Below are positions 39,601 through 51,600 of a stretch of 64,000 bases of DNA, in pieces. The position numbers and the translations under genes are program-made. Source of the stretch: Acanthaster planci (Eukaryota; Echinodermata; Asteroidea; Valvatida; Acanthasteridae); the NCBI RefSeq assembly GCF_001949145.1, contig NW_019091359.1, positions 3,036,110 to 3,100,109 of the forward strand. The letters run 5' to 3'. Each line of letters starts with the position of its first letter. The stretch's first letter is position 1. The notes beneath the pieces are model-generated. The model had not been told where the DNA came from. It saw nothing but the letters and a program-made list of their open reading frames with translations, and searched no databases.

Positions 39601-42600
39601 CAAGATATCTCTAGTTAATTCTGTATCGTTGGAATTGTGTGCCAGATATACATGGTTACAAGAGGTTGCATGGACCTACGCTCAATCTGTATGGTATTCG
39701 GGTGCCTAACTCCATCTTGGCCAACACTTTAAAAAGTGCCTAAATCAGTTGCAAATGCGACCACAATTTTGCTAATGCGATCATATTTTCACCATCCAGT
39801 CGCCATTTGCAACTTAAGATAGCTTAAAAACTACATACAAATGTATTTGAACAATTTTGAGTATGCTTAAAAATCAAAAAGCTATGATTATTGATAAATG
39901 AAGTAGAAATGGCAGTGCAATTCGCATTGAGTCACACCGAGTGCGCTGTACATGTACATATACCATACTTTACATGTACATGTGTCGTGATCACGCGCAC
40001 GGTTTGGTTGGTTCCAGATTTAAACATACGTTGTTGATGAATGTATACGGACACCAGGGCCATTTTACAAACCACGGCATGGCATGGGCTCCATTTTTTG
40101 CTGCTTTGTTGCTGCAACGTAAATGAAACCTGAAACGGAGCTTATGTCGGAATTAAAGGGGGTCACTGTGATTTAGAGTGTCAGAAATAGCACAATTCAT
40201 GCAGCAGGGTGTCCTGCGGCACACTGAAACTATGGATGTCATAACGTCCGTGGCTGAACCCTTGGCAAAAACCTTGATTTCGTGGATTGACCTCATTGGC
40301 GCTTGTATGCAAGTTGTGTGGTGGATGATTCTTCGGCATGGATGGACAATGTAAACACAGGGTATTTATACTACATGTGTGTTCGTACGTTCATGAATAT
40401 TCACCACCTGTGATTACTAAATTTCATAAAAGTGCTGGCGCCTAGATTTTTCCCCATTAGGAGCCAATCGCTACCAAATACTGTTTCTCTGTTTAAAGGG
40501 TTGATCTTGGAAACGTGTTCATAAGAAGTAAAAACATTAACTTAAACAGAGTACCTGCGCATGAATTTTTGAAAGAAAATATTAACAGGAAACTGTATTT
40601 GGTTTTCTGATTGAAAAGCCATCCTAATTTCTAAAGGAAATGACGGGAGGAAATACCGCTACATGTGTACGCATCAGTGCATGTTTTTTGTGAGTGCTTT
40701 TCAAGTCGTAACTCATGATCAGCATTCCACATGATCACACTGCTCTGGGAAAACTGTTGGTGATCGCCTTAAGTTTTGGGAGTACGTTGCAGAAGAGGTA
40801 TGATTTACCTGCCTCAAATTCTGATGATGGCTTTATTCTTGCAGAACTTTTTAGTAATCTTGCATTAGGATATTTTGATAAAGTAAAAGTAAATTAATGT
40901 TAACAATCAGCAAGATTTTTCCAGAATAATTCACATCAAGACACTTTGGTGCTTGTAGCATTGTGTGAGTGGAAAATAATCATGATTGTACTCCGCTGTT
41001 AAAATGGAACAAGAGTTTTCATGAAAGAAAAGATGTATGTCATGAGATTAAAAATGTTAAAAGATGACAGTTATTGCTACATGAACAACAGAAATGATGG
41101 TCTAGTCTTCTGACGAGTGGTTTTTCAATGCCGCCGTTGTTTATGTGCAGACAGGGAATTCTAGCTTAATTGATTACGTATTTTGGTAATGGTCGCATCA
41201 CGAGTGAAGGTGAAGTTCCAAGAGCATATGCTCCTAATGACATTACCAGTTATTCCATTGTTGTAAATACTTTACTGACTTAACATGAAGTTATGAAATG
41301 CTAAGTGCTTAGCTGGAAGAATTCCCATAACGTTTCTCTGGTCCTGACACATGATACCTGTTTGTATACCCTTCTTCAAGTCCACATTGTACGTGTACAT
41401 ATTTTATTGTACCATGGAAGAATGAACAGAGTGGGAACAGTGGATGTTTCCCTGTCCTCAGTTGTTATTCTGTTGTCCTCAGTTGTTATTCTGTTGTCCT
41501 CAGTTGTTATTCTGTTGTCCTCAGTGGTAAGTGGCAGTGTTTCATCTACATAGTAAACATAATTTTCCTAGCGTTCCTCCACTGTATGGGATAGTTCTAT
41601 AGATTTAAAGTGGAGGAATAACAGGAAAAACTATGCCATCATAGGAGAACATGACTTGGTGCTCAGTAATTTTAAGTGTGCAATTTCATTGGTTCTTTAT
41701 ATGGGTGCCTGGCAAATTCCTGACAAGGCATTCTACGGTGCCCCCTGGAGAGGGGTAGCTTCAGGTCAGACTTAGTCTGTGAGGTGACACTTTTTCCTTA
41801 GACACTTTTGAACTCACAGGGTGGTGTTTGCTCTGAACAAAGTGCAGTCACACCCTACCAGATTCCTGAAGCTAAGGTCATCATGTTGATTATTTTGATC
41901 ACTTGCTGTTTTGTAACTTTTTTGGTCTTTTCCCTTGCAGCTGCAAAGCCTCCAGTTGCACAGAAACCTCTAATTTCCAAGAAGCCTGCTGTAAACACTG
42001 GTCAGGATGGTACAACCAACAAACCAAATGTACCTCCCAAAGTAACCCTTGGCAGTCCACCAAGAACGATACCTAAACCTCTCAAACTTCCACCCAAAGC
42101 CTCGGAACAGCCTAACAGGGACAACATCTATGATGAAGTCTATCACGAGGAGACAATAGAATCTGAGCCATCAAGTTACAGTCACGACAAAGCATCGTCT
42201 AAGAAGCTAGAGAAAATTTTGGGGCCAGACTTTGCTACAAGTGATCCAGCCAGGCCCAGCATCGAAAGAGATATAAAACCTGTGAAGGGCAAACAACCGA
42301 TGGATCCCCGATCTAGGAAGATCTCTGCACCTGCTCGACCAACAACGGATGATGGGCCATATGCAGTCATACCACTCCCAGATGCAGACAAGACAGCCAC
42401 GAAGAAGACCAAAAACTCAGCCGAGCAGAAAGCCAGAGAGATCTCAGATGGCAATGGTAACAAGGTGGTGCTACGGAACTCTGGTGGCATGTCCAGTGGT
42501 GATTCGGGAATTGTGGGTTTGAACACTGATATGTTAGTGAAGCGGGGTATAAGCCGGAAGGAGAGACGCATGTCCCGTAGGATACTCAGGCAAACAATCA

Positions 42601-45600
42601 GATCAATGGACTCGGATTTCATGGAGGATTCGGACGATGAGCCAATCGGTGTGGACTCTGATTTTGACTCGGATACTTCTCTGGAAGAACCAGCTGTGTT
42701 CATGGATGAAAGTCACAAGACAGCCTTTGAGGTTCTCACAACAGAGCGAACCTACGTAGACACTTTGTACCTCATTAATGAAGTGAGTTCGTGATTGCAC
42801 TTTGTACCTCATTAATGAAGTCAGTTTGTGATTGCACTTTGTACCTCATTAATGAAGTCAGTTCGTGGTTGTTTAAGAGTGCATTTTTATTTGCAGTTCA
42901 CAGAACAATGGTAACTAAAGATTTTGTGACATCAATCAGGTATGGGACATATCTGGAATAAGTTGAGTTACAAACCTTGGGTTAACTAGTAATTAATTCA
43001 CAAGAAACATGTATCTGATTCGAACTTTCTCTGAGCAATCCAAGTCATGTGAAATTGATCTTTTCTATAAGAGTGGTAGTTCTGCAAAGAACCAATGAGT
43101 GTAAACGTGATGTGCGGCACTCAACGGTTACTTTCAGAAATGCCACTCTCTGTAGAAGAGATTGATTTCACACGGTGTACCCACAAACCCTCTCTTAGTC
43201 TATGGTCCACCATGCAAAGTTCCAAATCTTACTAACCCTTACTTGTCCAATCTAAAACCAAGATGCTATGCATAGACATTGTCATGTGAAAAGGGGCATT
43301 AATCATTCAGTTTCCCATCTAGGATTAAATGAGCCACAAGACCACTTACTTGACTGATGCTGGATACATTCTGTCAAGAATTTACAGAACTTTAATCATT
43401 CAACAGAGTCCAAACCCGTTTGAGGTTTTAAACATTTGTTTTCACAAGTTGGCCAACCCCACGTAATAAGTTTGGCAGCTTCGATTTATGAAATTCCCCA
43501 GTGCGGTCCAGCAGTGTTCTTAAGTTTTTCATTGTTTTCTTTGGTCAGATATTTTTGAAAGGAATTGAGAAAGAGAATCAGAAACAACACTGGTTTCCAC
43601 CAACCGTTGTCAATGAAATCTTCTCTAACATCTCATCAATCTACCGGCTTCATTCGGCAGTGTTACTACCTGACTTAGATGAGAGATTAAAAGATTGGTG
43701 AGTGCCAACATAAAACAGAGTGTAGTCAATTTCAGGAAAGGTAGAAGTTTAACCATGTTCTGCTGGGTGCTTTTAAAAATGCAGTGCCTACATACAGGTG
43801 ATTTTCAATATCTTCAGTTTTCAAAAATCTTCAACAATTCTTTTTTTTTCTTGATGCCTAAACCCCATGGAGTGTTTGTTTGGTGGCTACTCTAATCAGA
43901 CTGACAATTTCTATTGATGTCAGAGTATTCAGCCAGGCCTGCCCCCTTGTAAAAAGAGCCCAGACGGTGCGGTGTTACATAAGTTTCTTTTGTTCCCGAA
44001 ACGGGCACAGTGTGCTTCTGGCATCTTTTAAATACGAGCCAGATTAGCGTGCAGCGGTAGTGTATTGCTCATCTCTAGAGTGCTGGAGGGCTTTTGTCCC
44101 CGTTGGTAATCCGCTCGTGCTGAATGCCACAAACAGTGGTATAATCTTTCAAAACAATGACGGATTTCCTACGCTGTTGACAACTGAAAAATTGCGGGAA
44201 ATTCCCAACAGCTCTGTCTTTTGTCCAATTTCGGGTACCCCGGCTATGCATACAAAAAAAAAGGTTCCCCGGCAGGATATGGTTAAGTTAGCTAAAGTGA
44301 TGATCTGGCAAGATTTAAGACATACATGTATCAAATTGAAAAAAGAATTATTACCTAAAACTGGATTTGGAATTTTCTCTTAAAAGTTCTGAGTCATGCT
44401 GAATGGCCCTGTTTAGGTTATAAGGTTTTTAGTTCTGGTTTCCTTCCCACAGTTTTCTCTTAATTTCCTTTTGTTTGAGCTTAAAGTAACAATCAACGAT
44501 ACTCTCAATTGCCAGTAAGTTTAGCAGTTGTAATTAATTTGAAATTTCAGTTACTTCAGATCAGTTAAGAAAACCTTGCTGCATGGAAATTAAGTTAAGC
44601 AGACATTGTTGCATGGAACGCTCCTTAAAACTAAGCAACAAAATATTCACCGAACCCTCAATCTGCATTGTCTATTTCTTTAGTGTCCAATTCCTTTCAG
44701 GAAATTGATCGAGACACATGCAGACTAGTTTCGGGTGGTAAATTATCACATTTACTTTCAGGAGAGGGATTACATTTTTCAATGAGCTTGTGTTACTGTT
44801 ACTGCTGTTGAATAGTGATTAAATGGAGGTCCTGTCTTGAGGCTCTGTGTTTTGCAAAATGAACTTGCAAAAGCCTCTTCATAGGTCATTTCACAATACC
44901 AGTCACAAGTTCTTAAACAAGACCAGTTATAAGTAACAGGGTCAATAGTGACAAAAGAATGCTTTTGTTACAGTTCATTTCACTGGCTTGTGACTTGGCT
45001 ATGACTTCTGGTGAGCTTTTGTTGGACCTGTGGAGATTTGTGAAGGACTTGATTACAATACTGCTTATATACATACACCGCCATTTTGAAATGGTTACAT
45101 CTAAATCAGCCCTATTTACATCTTATAAAAATCACAACAGCTTAATGTCAGTGAGAGTCGGAAGACATTAATTCATATTGTTAGATAAAAAACGGATGAC
45201 AGGGAAGGGAGAGTAGTCACACTTGGTATTAGCTCCTTGAGACATTGCGGATATGAGAAGGAAAGTTTCATCTTGGTAATTCAGTTAGGAAGTAGACACC
45301 TACAGTGCCTTGAACTGGCTCAAATGGCTTGTCTGTTTTTTATCTAAGCATAAAAGGGTATGGTAGCTGCTCTAACAGACATACATGTAGCTTTGAAAAT
45401 TTGGACAGTAAGCTCATTTCGAACAAGTATATTCAGTCTTGAATGCTACTGAAATCTAGTCTTGTCTCGTTACATCTATGTGAATTTGTAAAGCGTTTCA
45501 CAAAAGTTAAACCCAAAAGTTCACTACTGGGTTTGGAAGTTTATGAAAGTATAATTTCTAGGCTTTCTATGCAGCAAGTGAGCAGATAGTGTTGTGAAAT

Positions 45601-48600
45601 AACATCTGTCTTGTAATGTTTGTTGGTAGCCGACTGGGCAATATCTAAGCAGGTTTAGTTGATCATTGCTCTTGCGTGGACCCCTACCAGTAGTAATAAT
45701 AATGAATAGCTTACAACATACAATCTGAAGTACCCATTTCCAACAAACAAGTGTTTTAGGGACTACATTAATATTACCCCTGCTCATCAAGCCAATAAAT
45801 CAGTCTGAAGCCATCCTAATTCTCAGAGGAGCAAGTAGTCTCTTGCTGTAAGCTGTTCTGGTACAGTGGGTTAATTTGCACAAAGCCACCTACCGTACCT
45901 TCAAAAGCTTGCATATTCCCCCAACTGGAGAGAGAGGGATGTGAAAGAAGATATCTGTGTTTGAGTAGACACGGCAAGTAAAATTAATACCAAGATCTTA
46001 AGTTTTGGTGCTTCTGGACGTTGAGCCAAAATGCCCTCACAAGCAGACAGTAAGTGAGTTGTTTCTGATTTTGGTTTGTTAGGGAGAGGAATCCATGTCT
46101 GGGTGAGGTCTTGAAGAAGAATGCCCCCTTCCTTAAGCTGTACTCTGACTACGTCAGTAACTTTGATAATGCCATGAAGCAGTTGAACCAGTGGATGTCC
46201 AAAGTGCCTAAATTTGCTGCCACTGTGTCACAATTACAGGTGAGCATCTGTGATCATTCATGGAAGTAGGCACATGAATGATGCAACGTGTGTTGCCATA
46301 ACAGCCAGCTTTTAGGCTTCTCCTCTCTATCAGTTGAGAGGAAACCTTCAAACTTGGCTTTACAAGTTTGCATCTACAGTAAATGAAAGAATAAACACAC
46401 TAACTTCGGAAAGAAATGAAGCACAACATATCAATTGTTACATTTAGAAACATGAGCATTTTGCCAACTGTCATGAGTGAAATTTGAATCGTTTTAAATT
46501 CCATTTTTATTTGCTTGCCAACTCCTGGTTTATACCCAACCTCGCCGCAAAAGTGATTTCCTTCCTCTCTAGCATCTGCTACAGAACCTTCACTCTGAAA
46601 ACTTGTTACATTGCCCCACAGGCAAGGAGGAAAAAGCCAATAAAAACGAGAGAAAAAGAAAAAAAGTGGGAGAAACAAGAAAAGGGAGAAAAGGAGACAA
46701 CAATCACCTCTTTGTTTAAAATGTGTCAGAATCAATGCCCTTCCATTGTTACCGATTTATTAATTTTGCTGCTTACAGGATTTTCATTTCCTCTTCCCCC
46801 TTTCCCCCAGAAAGTCTACTTGTAACACAGGAGCATGTTGAATGCTTGATGATGCACAGAATATAAGTGAAAATGCTTTTGTGTAATTCACACCAGCAAA
46901 TTTTCCCGTGTGCGTGCCTGTCAACTGTCAAGTAAATTATTTCACTTTCATGTCTGCGTATTAATAATAAACGTACGATGTATATCTCCACAGAATCATG
47001 AACTGTGCGGAAATCTTGCCTTGCAACATCACATGTTGACTCCAGTACAACGGATACCCAGATATGAACTTCTCCTAAAAGGTGTGTTAAGTATCAAATA
47101 CAGATAAACGTGTGTGTGAAATGTTGGCCCAGTTTTCCTTTAAATTTGCCCAGCGTGCAATCAATTGAGGAATTATCCTTGGAAATGACTAAATAGGGCA
47201 GGATCTCTGATTTATAACCACCACCCTGTGACATTCTACATGATCTTTCAAGTTTGGAACCTGTTACATATCCCCACCTGCGTTGTGGCTGTGAGCGATG
47301 ACTAACACCAAGGTTGAACGTTGCCATCTGGATACGTGTATGTTTGCCAGCTTTTGTGAAGCCACATATCGGAGGATGGAGGGGGGGGGTTTGAGGGGTG
47401 GATATCGAGGGAAGGGAGGGAGGGTGTCAAAGACGGAAGGGGAGTGATAGGGTGGTGTTTTTACTGACTGGACCCCCTCCGTAAAATTGTCAACGAGAAG
47501 TCTGACTTTGACGTTAGTTGAGTCTTGTAAGATGTCACTTGCTGAAGTCCCAGATTAGGTTTGAGGTGTCTCCTTGATTGAACCCCTTGACGACGGGAAT
47601 TTCTTCCCGGAAGCCGACTCCAAGAATTCCAGCCTCGCTTGGCCATGAAAGCCACCTGCCAAACTGCAAATTCTCGGTTTGTGGCCCAGTGTGCTCTGCA
47701 TGCTTTGAATTACACGGTGAAAAGGCTGATTGTTCGGTGGCATCCGGCTCTACTCACGCTTCCACATTCCCGTTGCCTCTTTTCAAAGTGGGGACTATTG
47801 TGAAGCTAGTTATTATGATGCAAATTCGGTCTTTTCATTTCTGGGCTACGTACAAAGACCAATGACCACATATACAAGAGCCAGGGTCTGCCTTCTTTCA
47901 CCATGTTCGCTCGAGCGTGGGCCGAGAATAATAGCTGAAAGCAGGCTGAGGATCTCAATTTTTATGGCGGCTATAGCCGCCTCCCGGTGCGAAGGGGTTA
48001 ATCTAACCATTGTGTTGAAATTGATGGAGAGGGACTGTGGGCGACTTCGAGATGCCTGATGGCAGCAAACATACCAGCCTCATGTGACCAGTCCACTGTT
48101 GTTTGCATCACGCTAGAGTTGAAGTGCACATGCTCAAAATGACGCAGACAGTAGGAGCCTGATCTCATTGGACTGGTATGTTTTTGCCGTCAACAAGCAT
48201 CTGACAATCTCTTATTGGAAGGGGAAGGGTAGAACATAAGCGGAGCGATACTCCTGTTTGTAGAAACCAGGTGGTTTCCTTGGCAGTAAGAACATATTCC
48301 ATGGAACTTGTCTCTATCAGCAGACACATTTTAAAGAAAGGGGGACTTGTTACAGTTTCAGAGAGTAATATCATGAACATCATCTGTGCTGTGAAAAATA
48401 CAGTGAAGAAGTTATATGTGTGATGTAATTTCATAGCTTCTGGTGACATGTATGTGAGCATTGTGTCAGTACTAGTAAGATGGAAGGACTTTGTTCAAGT
48501 CTAATCCATGTAGGCTTATAAAGCCAATTGAAGTCATTCTTGGTAAGTTTGTCCTGGAAAAACTTCACAGGGGATGGAAATACATCTGATGAAAAGATTA

Positions 48601-51600
48601 AATATTTGCCATGAAACACGCAAACTTTGTTTATTTTGTTGGAGGCTGAGCTATTTCAAGGTTACGTAGAATTAATGTCACATTCCACACCATGTATAAA
48701 TTCACCACCTGCTAAATGTGGGGACAATATATTTTTTATGTAACCAAGTTGATGCAGTGAAGACATGAGGTTAAAATAGGACTGTGAAATGATGATGTTA
48801 AAAGNNNNNNNNNNNNNNNNNNNNNNNNNNNNNNNNNNNNNNNNNNNNNNNNNNNNNNNNNNNNNNNNNNNNNNNNNNNNNNNNNNNNNNNNNNNNNNNN
48901 NNNNNNNNNNNNNNNNNNNNNNNNNNNNNNNNNNNNNNNNNNNNNNNNNNNNNNNNNNNNNNNNNNNNNNNNNNNNNNNNNNNNNNNNNNNNNNNNNNNN
49001 NNNNNNNNNNNNNNNNNNNNNNNNNNNNNNNNNNNNNNNNNNNNNNNNNNNNNNNNNNNNNNNNNNNNNNNNNNNNNNNNNNNNNNNNNNTAAACATTTG
49101 TTCAGAAAGAACGCAAACTCAATATGAATGGCCTGCCTCATTCTTTTGAAAGAGATTAACTTGTATTCAGTTATTCAGTGTCTTTTGTTTGATCTCAAAA
49201 CAGATTACATAAAAAAGTTACCAGACGGTTCCAAGGACAAGGCAGATGCAGACAGTAAGATTCCCTTGTTTTGAAATCAAGTTGAAATTCTGAATGTTGT
49301 CATTTTTTTGTTCCTGCAGCTATTTGTGTATTTGTGCATTTCAGGGAAATTGTTTAGAGCCAGTTTGGCAGTCCTTGTCTTTTTTTGATCATAGAGATTT
49401 CCAAGTGTAATTGACTATTTGAGTACCCCCATGATTCCTTGCTGTGTGCTTTATGTTAGTGTCTATCCATTTCTTGATGCACAGAGGCACTGACTATCAT
49501 TTCTGGAGCAGCACAGCATTCCAACGACATGATGAAGTCGATGGTAAGAACGAGTTCATAATTCCTAATTTAATATCCTTGATTCTGATTGGATCAAAAT
49601 GCCCTTCCAACTTTTTGATTCAGCGCGTAAGATGGGTATTGTTTTCCATGTGTGGACAAGAGAGGGCTCTTTGTTGCCTAGTAACAGCATCCTTTTGGAA
49701 TGACACCATTGAGTAAAACTCTTCCAGATGTCTGCAACCACACAGTAGCTGTATAAATGGCATTCCATTGTAAACCAAGTTCCTCATGCTTTCACAGTTG
49801 ACAGGCTACTTCACTGTAGAGCTAATTAACATTAGAAATGAATGAAAATGTATCATGAAAAGTAAAACACCCACTCCTGCAGGCATTTCTTGAATTCACT
49901 CGGACATGTAGTAGTGTCTTCTTCAATTCATCCTTAACATATGTATGACTCACATTCACTTCCTAAAGTTGGTACATCCTCAACCAGTAGGGTAGCAGTC
50001 AGCAGCATATGTCTATGACGAGAGACAAGAACTTCCCTTCCAATGGTTTATCATTTGCAGGTCCCAGATCTAGCACTCATTAATGGAGGGGGGGAATGAT
50101 GTAGGGGACATTGCACTTACTACGCACAACTTTAACTTACACTGAAGTTTTATTTGATGCAAGACATGGAGTTTTTGCAGAGGTGTGGTTCTCAAAGTAA
50201 GCAGGGGTTTTTTAACATGACTGTCGGTTGCAAATTGTTACACATCTAGATGATTGAATGTGATCTTTCCCAGCGTAAGCCCCGTGTTCTACTTGGTGGT
50301 AAAACTGAAATAGATTACATGTATATTGATTTTTGCTGTGTTAGCATGGATGTTGATCACTCCAAAGGAGTGAGTCCTTAAACTCAGCTAAAATGTTCAG
50401 CCTCTTCAATTGTTGTGGCTTAACTACTCTGGCAGTCTTTGTTTGGATGGAATTGTTACGGTTTTAGTGCAGAAAGAAGGTCCTGGACAATTCTCTGAAG
50501 GGTGAGATTGGTTGCATAACAAGTGTTATGTTTGCTGTGGTACAAGGGAGTTGGTACAATCCTTCAGTCATAGGCCTGAGACATCACTTTAGCCGTTGTT
50601 GTCTATTCCTGGTGGCTGAGGATGACTCATGCTAGCGAATCCAACCGGTGGTTACATGTATATTTAGCAATCCAGCAGAAATCCATATATGGGGCCATGA
50701 CCGTCATGGGGCCATGACCATGGTGAGGGGGCTGGTATAACAGGTACCAGCTAAGAAGGGAGAACAGCAAAAACAGTTTACGATGTCGCCAAAACACAAC
50801 TCAACTTTCCTCAAGGGGGAGAGGATGGTAGATTTGATTTCTTGCCAGTTTGCCCTGCACTCTGCCCCAACCCCAAACCCGGTCTTGTCCTGAGGAATTC
50901 AGGACCTTTGGTTACAAACCTTTAACCACAACAACTCGGTCTGTGACCACGTGCCTTCGCAGACAGGAAAAGTGGAATTTCCCAGACAAATTATCACCTT
51001 CCTGGTTTTTTTGGTCTTGCCTCTGACATTATGGTGGCCCCCCACCAAAAAAGGAAAAAAAAAACGTGCTGGTAGTGATTACAGTCCCAGAGGTTAACTA
51101 AATCTAGCCGGGGTATTTCTGTTTGTGGTACAATGCCGCACGGGGAACAACATTTCCCTTTGACTTCTTGACATTGATGTTCCTGACCGTGACTCCAGGA
51201 AGTGACAGTTTTTTGGACTTTTTTTTTTTTTTTGTAAACTGAGAGGTTGTTCCATTATTTCTCCCACTTGGGAGAGTGGAACTTTTGGACTGTATTGATT
51301 ATAAATGAGTTTGATATTTGACAACACTGTGTTGGGTGTTTTGTATTGCATTATGTTAATTTCCTATAAAACTCCTAATTATGCAGCTGTAATTCATTTC
51401 TCTTAGCCTTGATGCGAGCATAGGCAAATGCCTGAGCAGATAGTGGGAAAAAAAGTAATCTTTCAAGGCATTACCTCACTAAGAGCCCACTTTCCATTAA
51501 ATATGAAAACTGTCTTGAACATAAATTTGTGCACATTAACCAACAAACAAAAACAGTTTCAATGAAAAGAGGAAACATTTCAATCCCACAATGAAAACAG

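Noticed and set aside
39423-39614. Possible cassette exon ([21 protein letters not shown]).
   Set aside because: An acceptor compatible with phase 1 would need AG/TG immediately after another AG, and the only donor (GTCAGT) leaves the wrong phase for exon 6.
41305-41553. 82-codon ORF with LSSVVIL repeats.
   Set aside because: Produced by the 21-bp tandem repeat, whose length keeps any frame open.
41808-41940. Open frame upstream of exon 6 that reads like a signal peptide or membrane segment ([20 protein letters not shown]).
   Set aside because: It is the translated polypyrimidine tract of the exon 6 acceptor; T-rich DNA gives hydrophobic residues. Exon 5 joins in phase to 41941.
42182-42703. 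173-codon minus-strand ORF.
   Set aside because: Antisense shadow of exon 6; the plus-strand frame is supported by splice phase and the DH domain.
46400-46825. 111- and 113-codon ORFs in intron 8.
   Set aside because: Overlapping on opposite strands through a purine tract; no splice partners.
48662-49141. Long ORFs on both strands across 48.7-49.1 kb and 59.7-60.4 kb.
   Set aside because: They are created by runs of N in assembly gaps.
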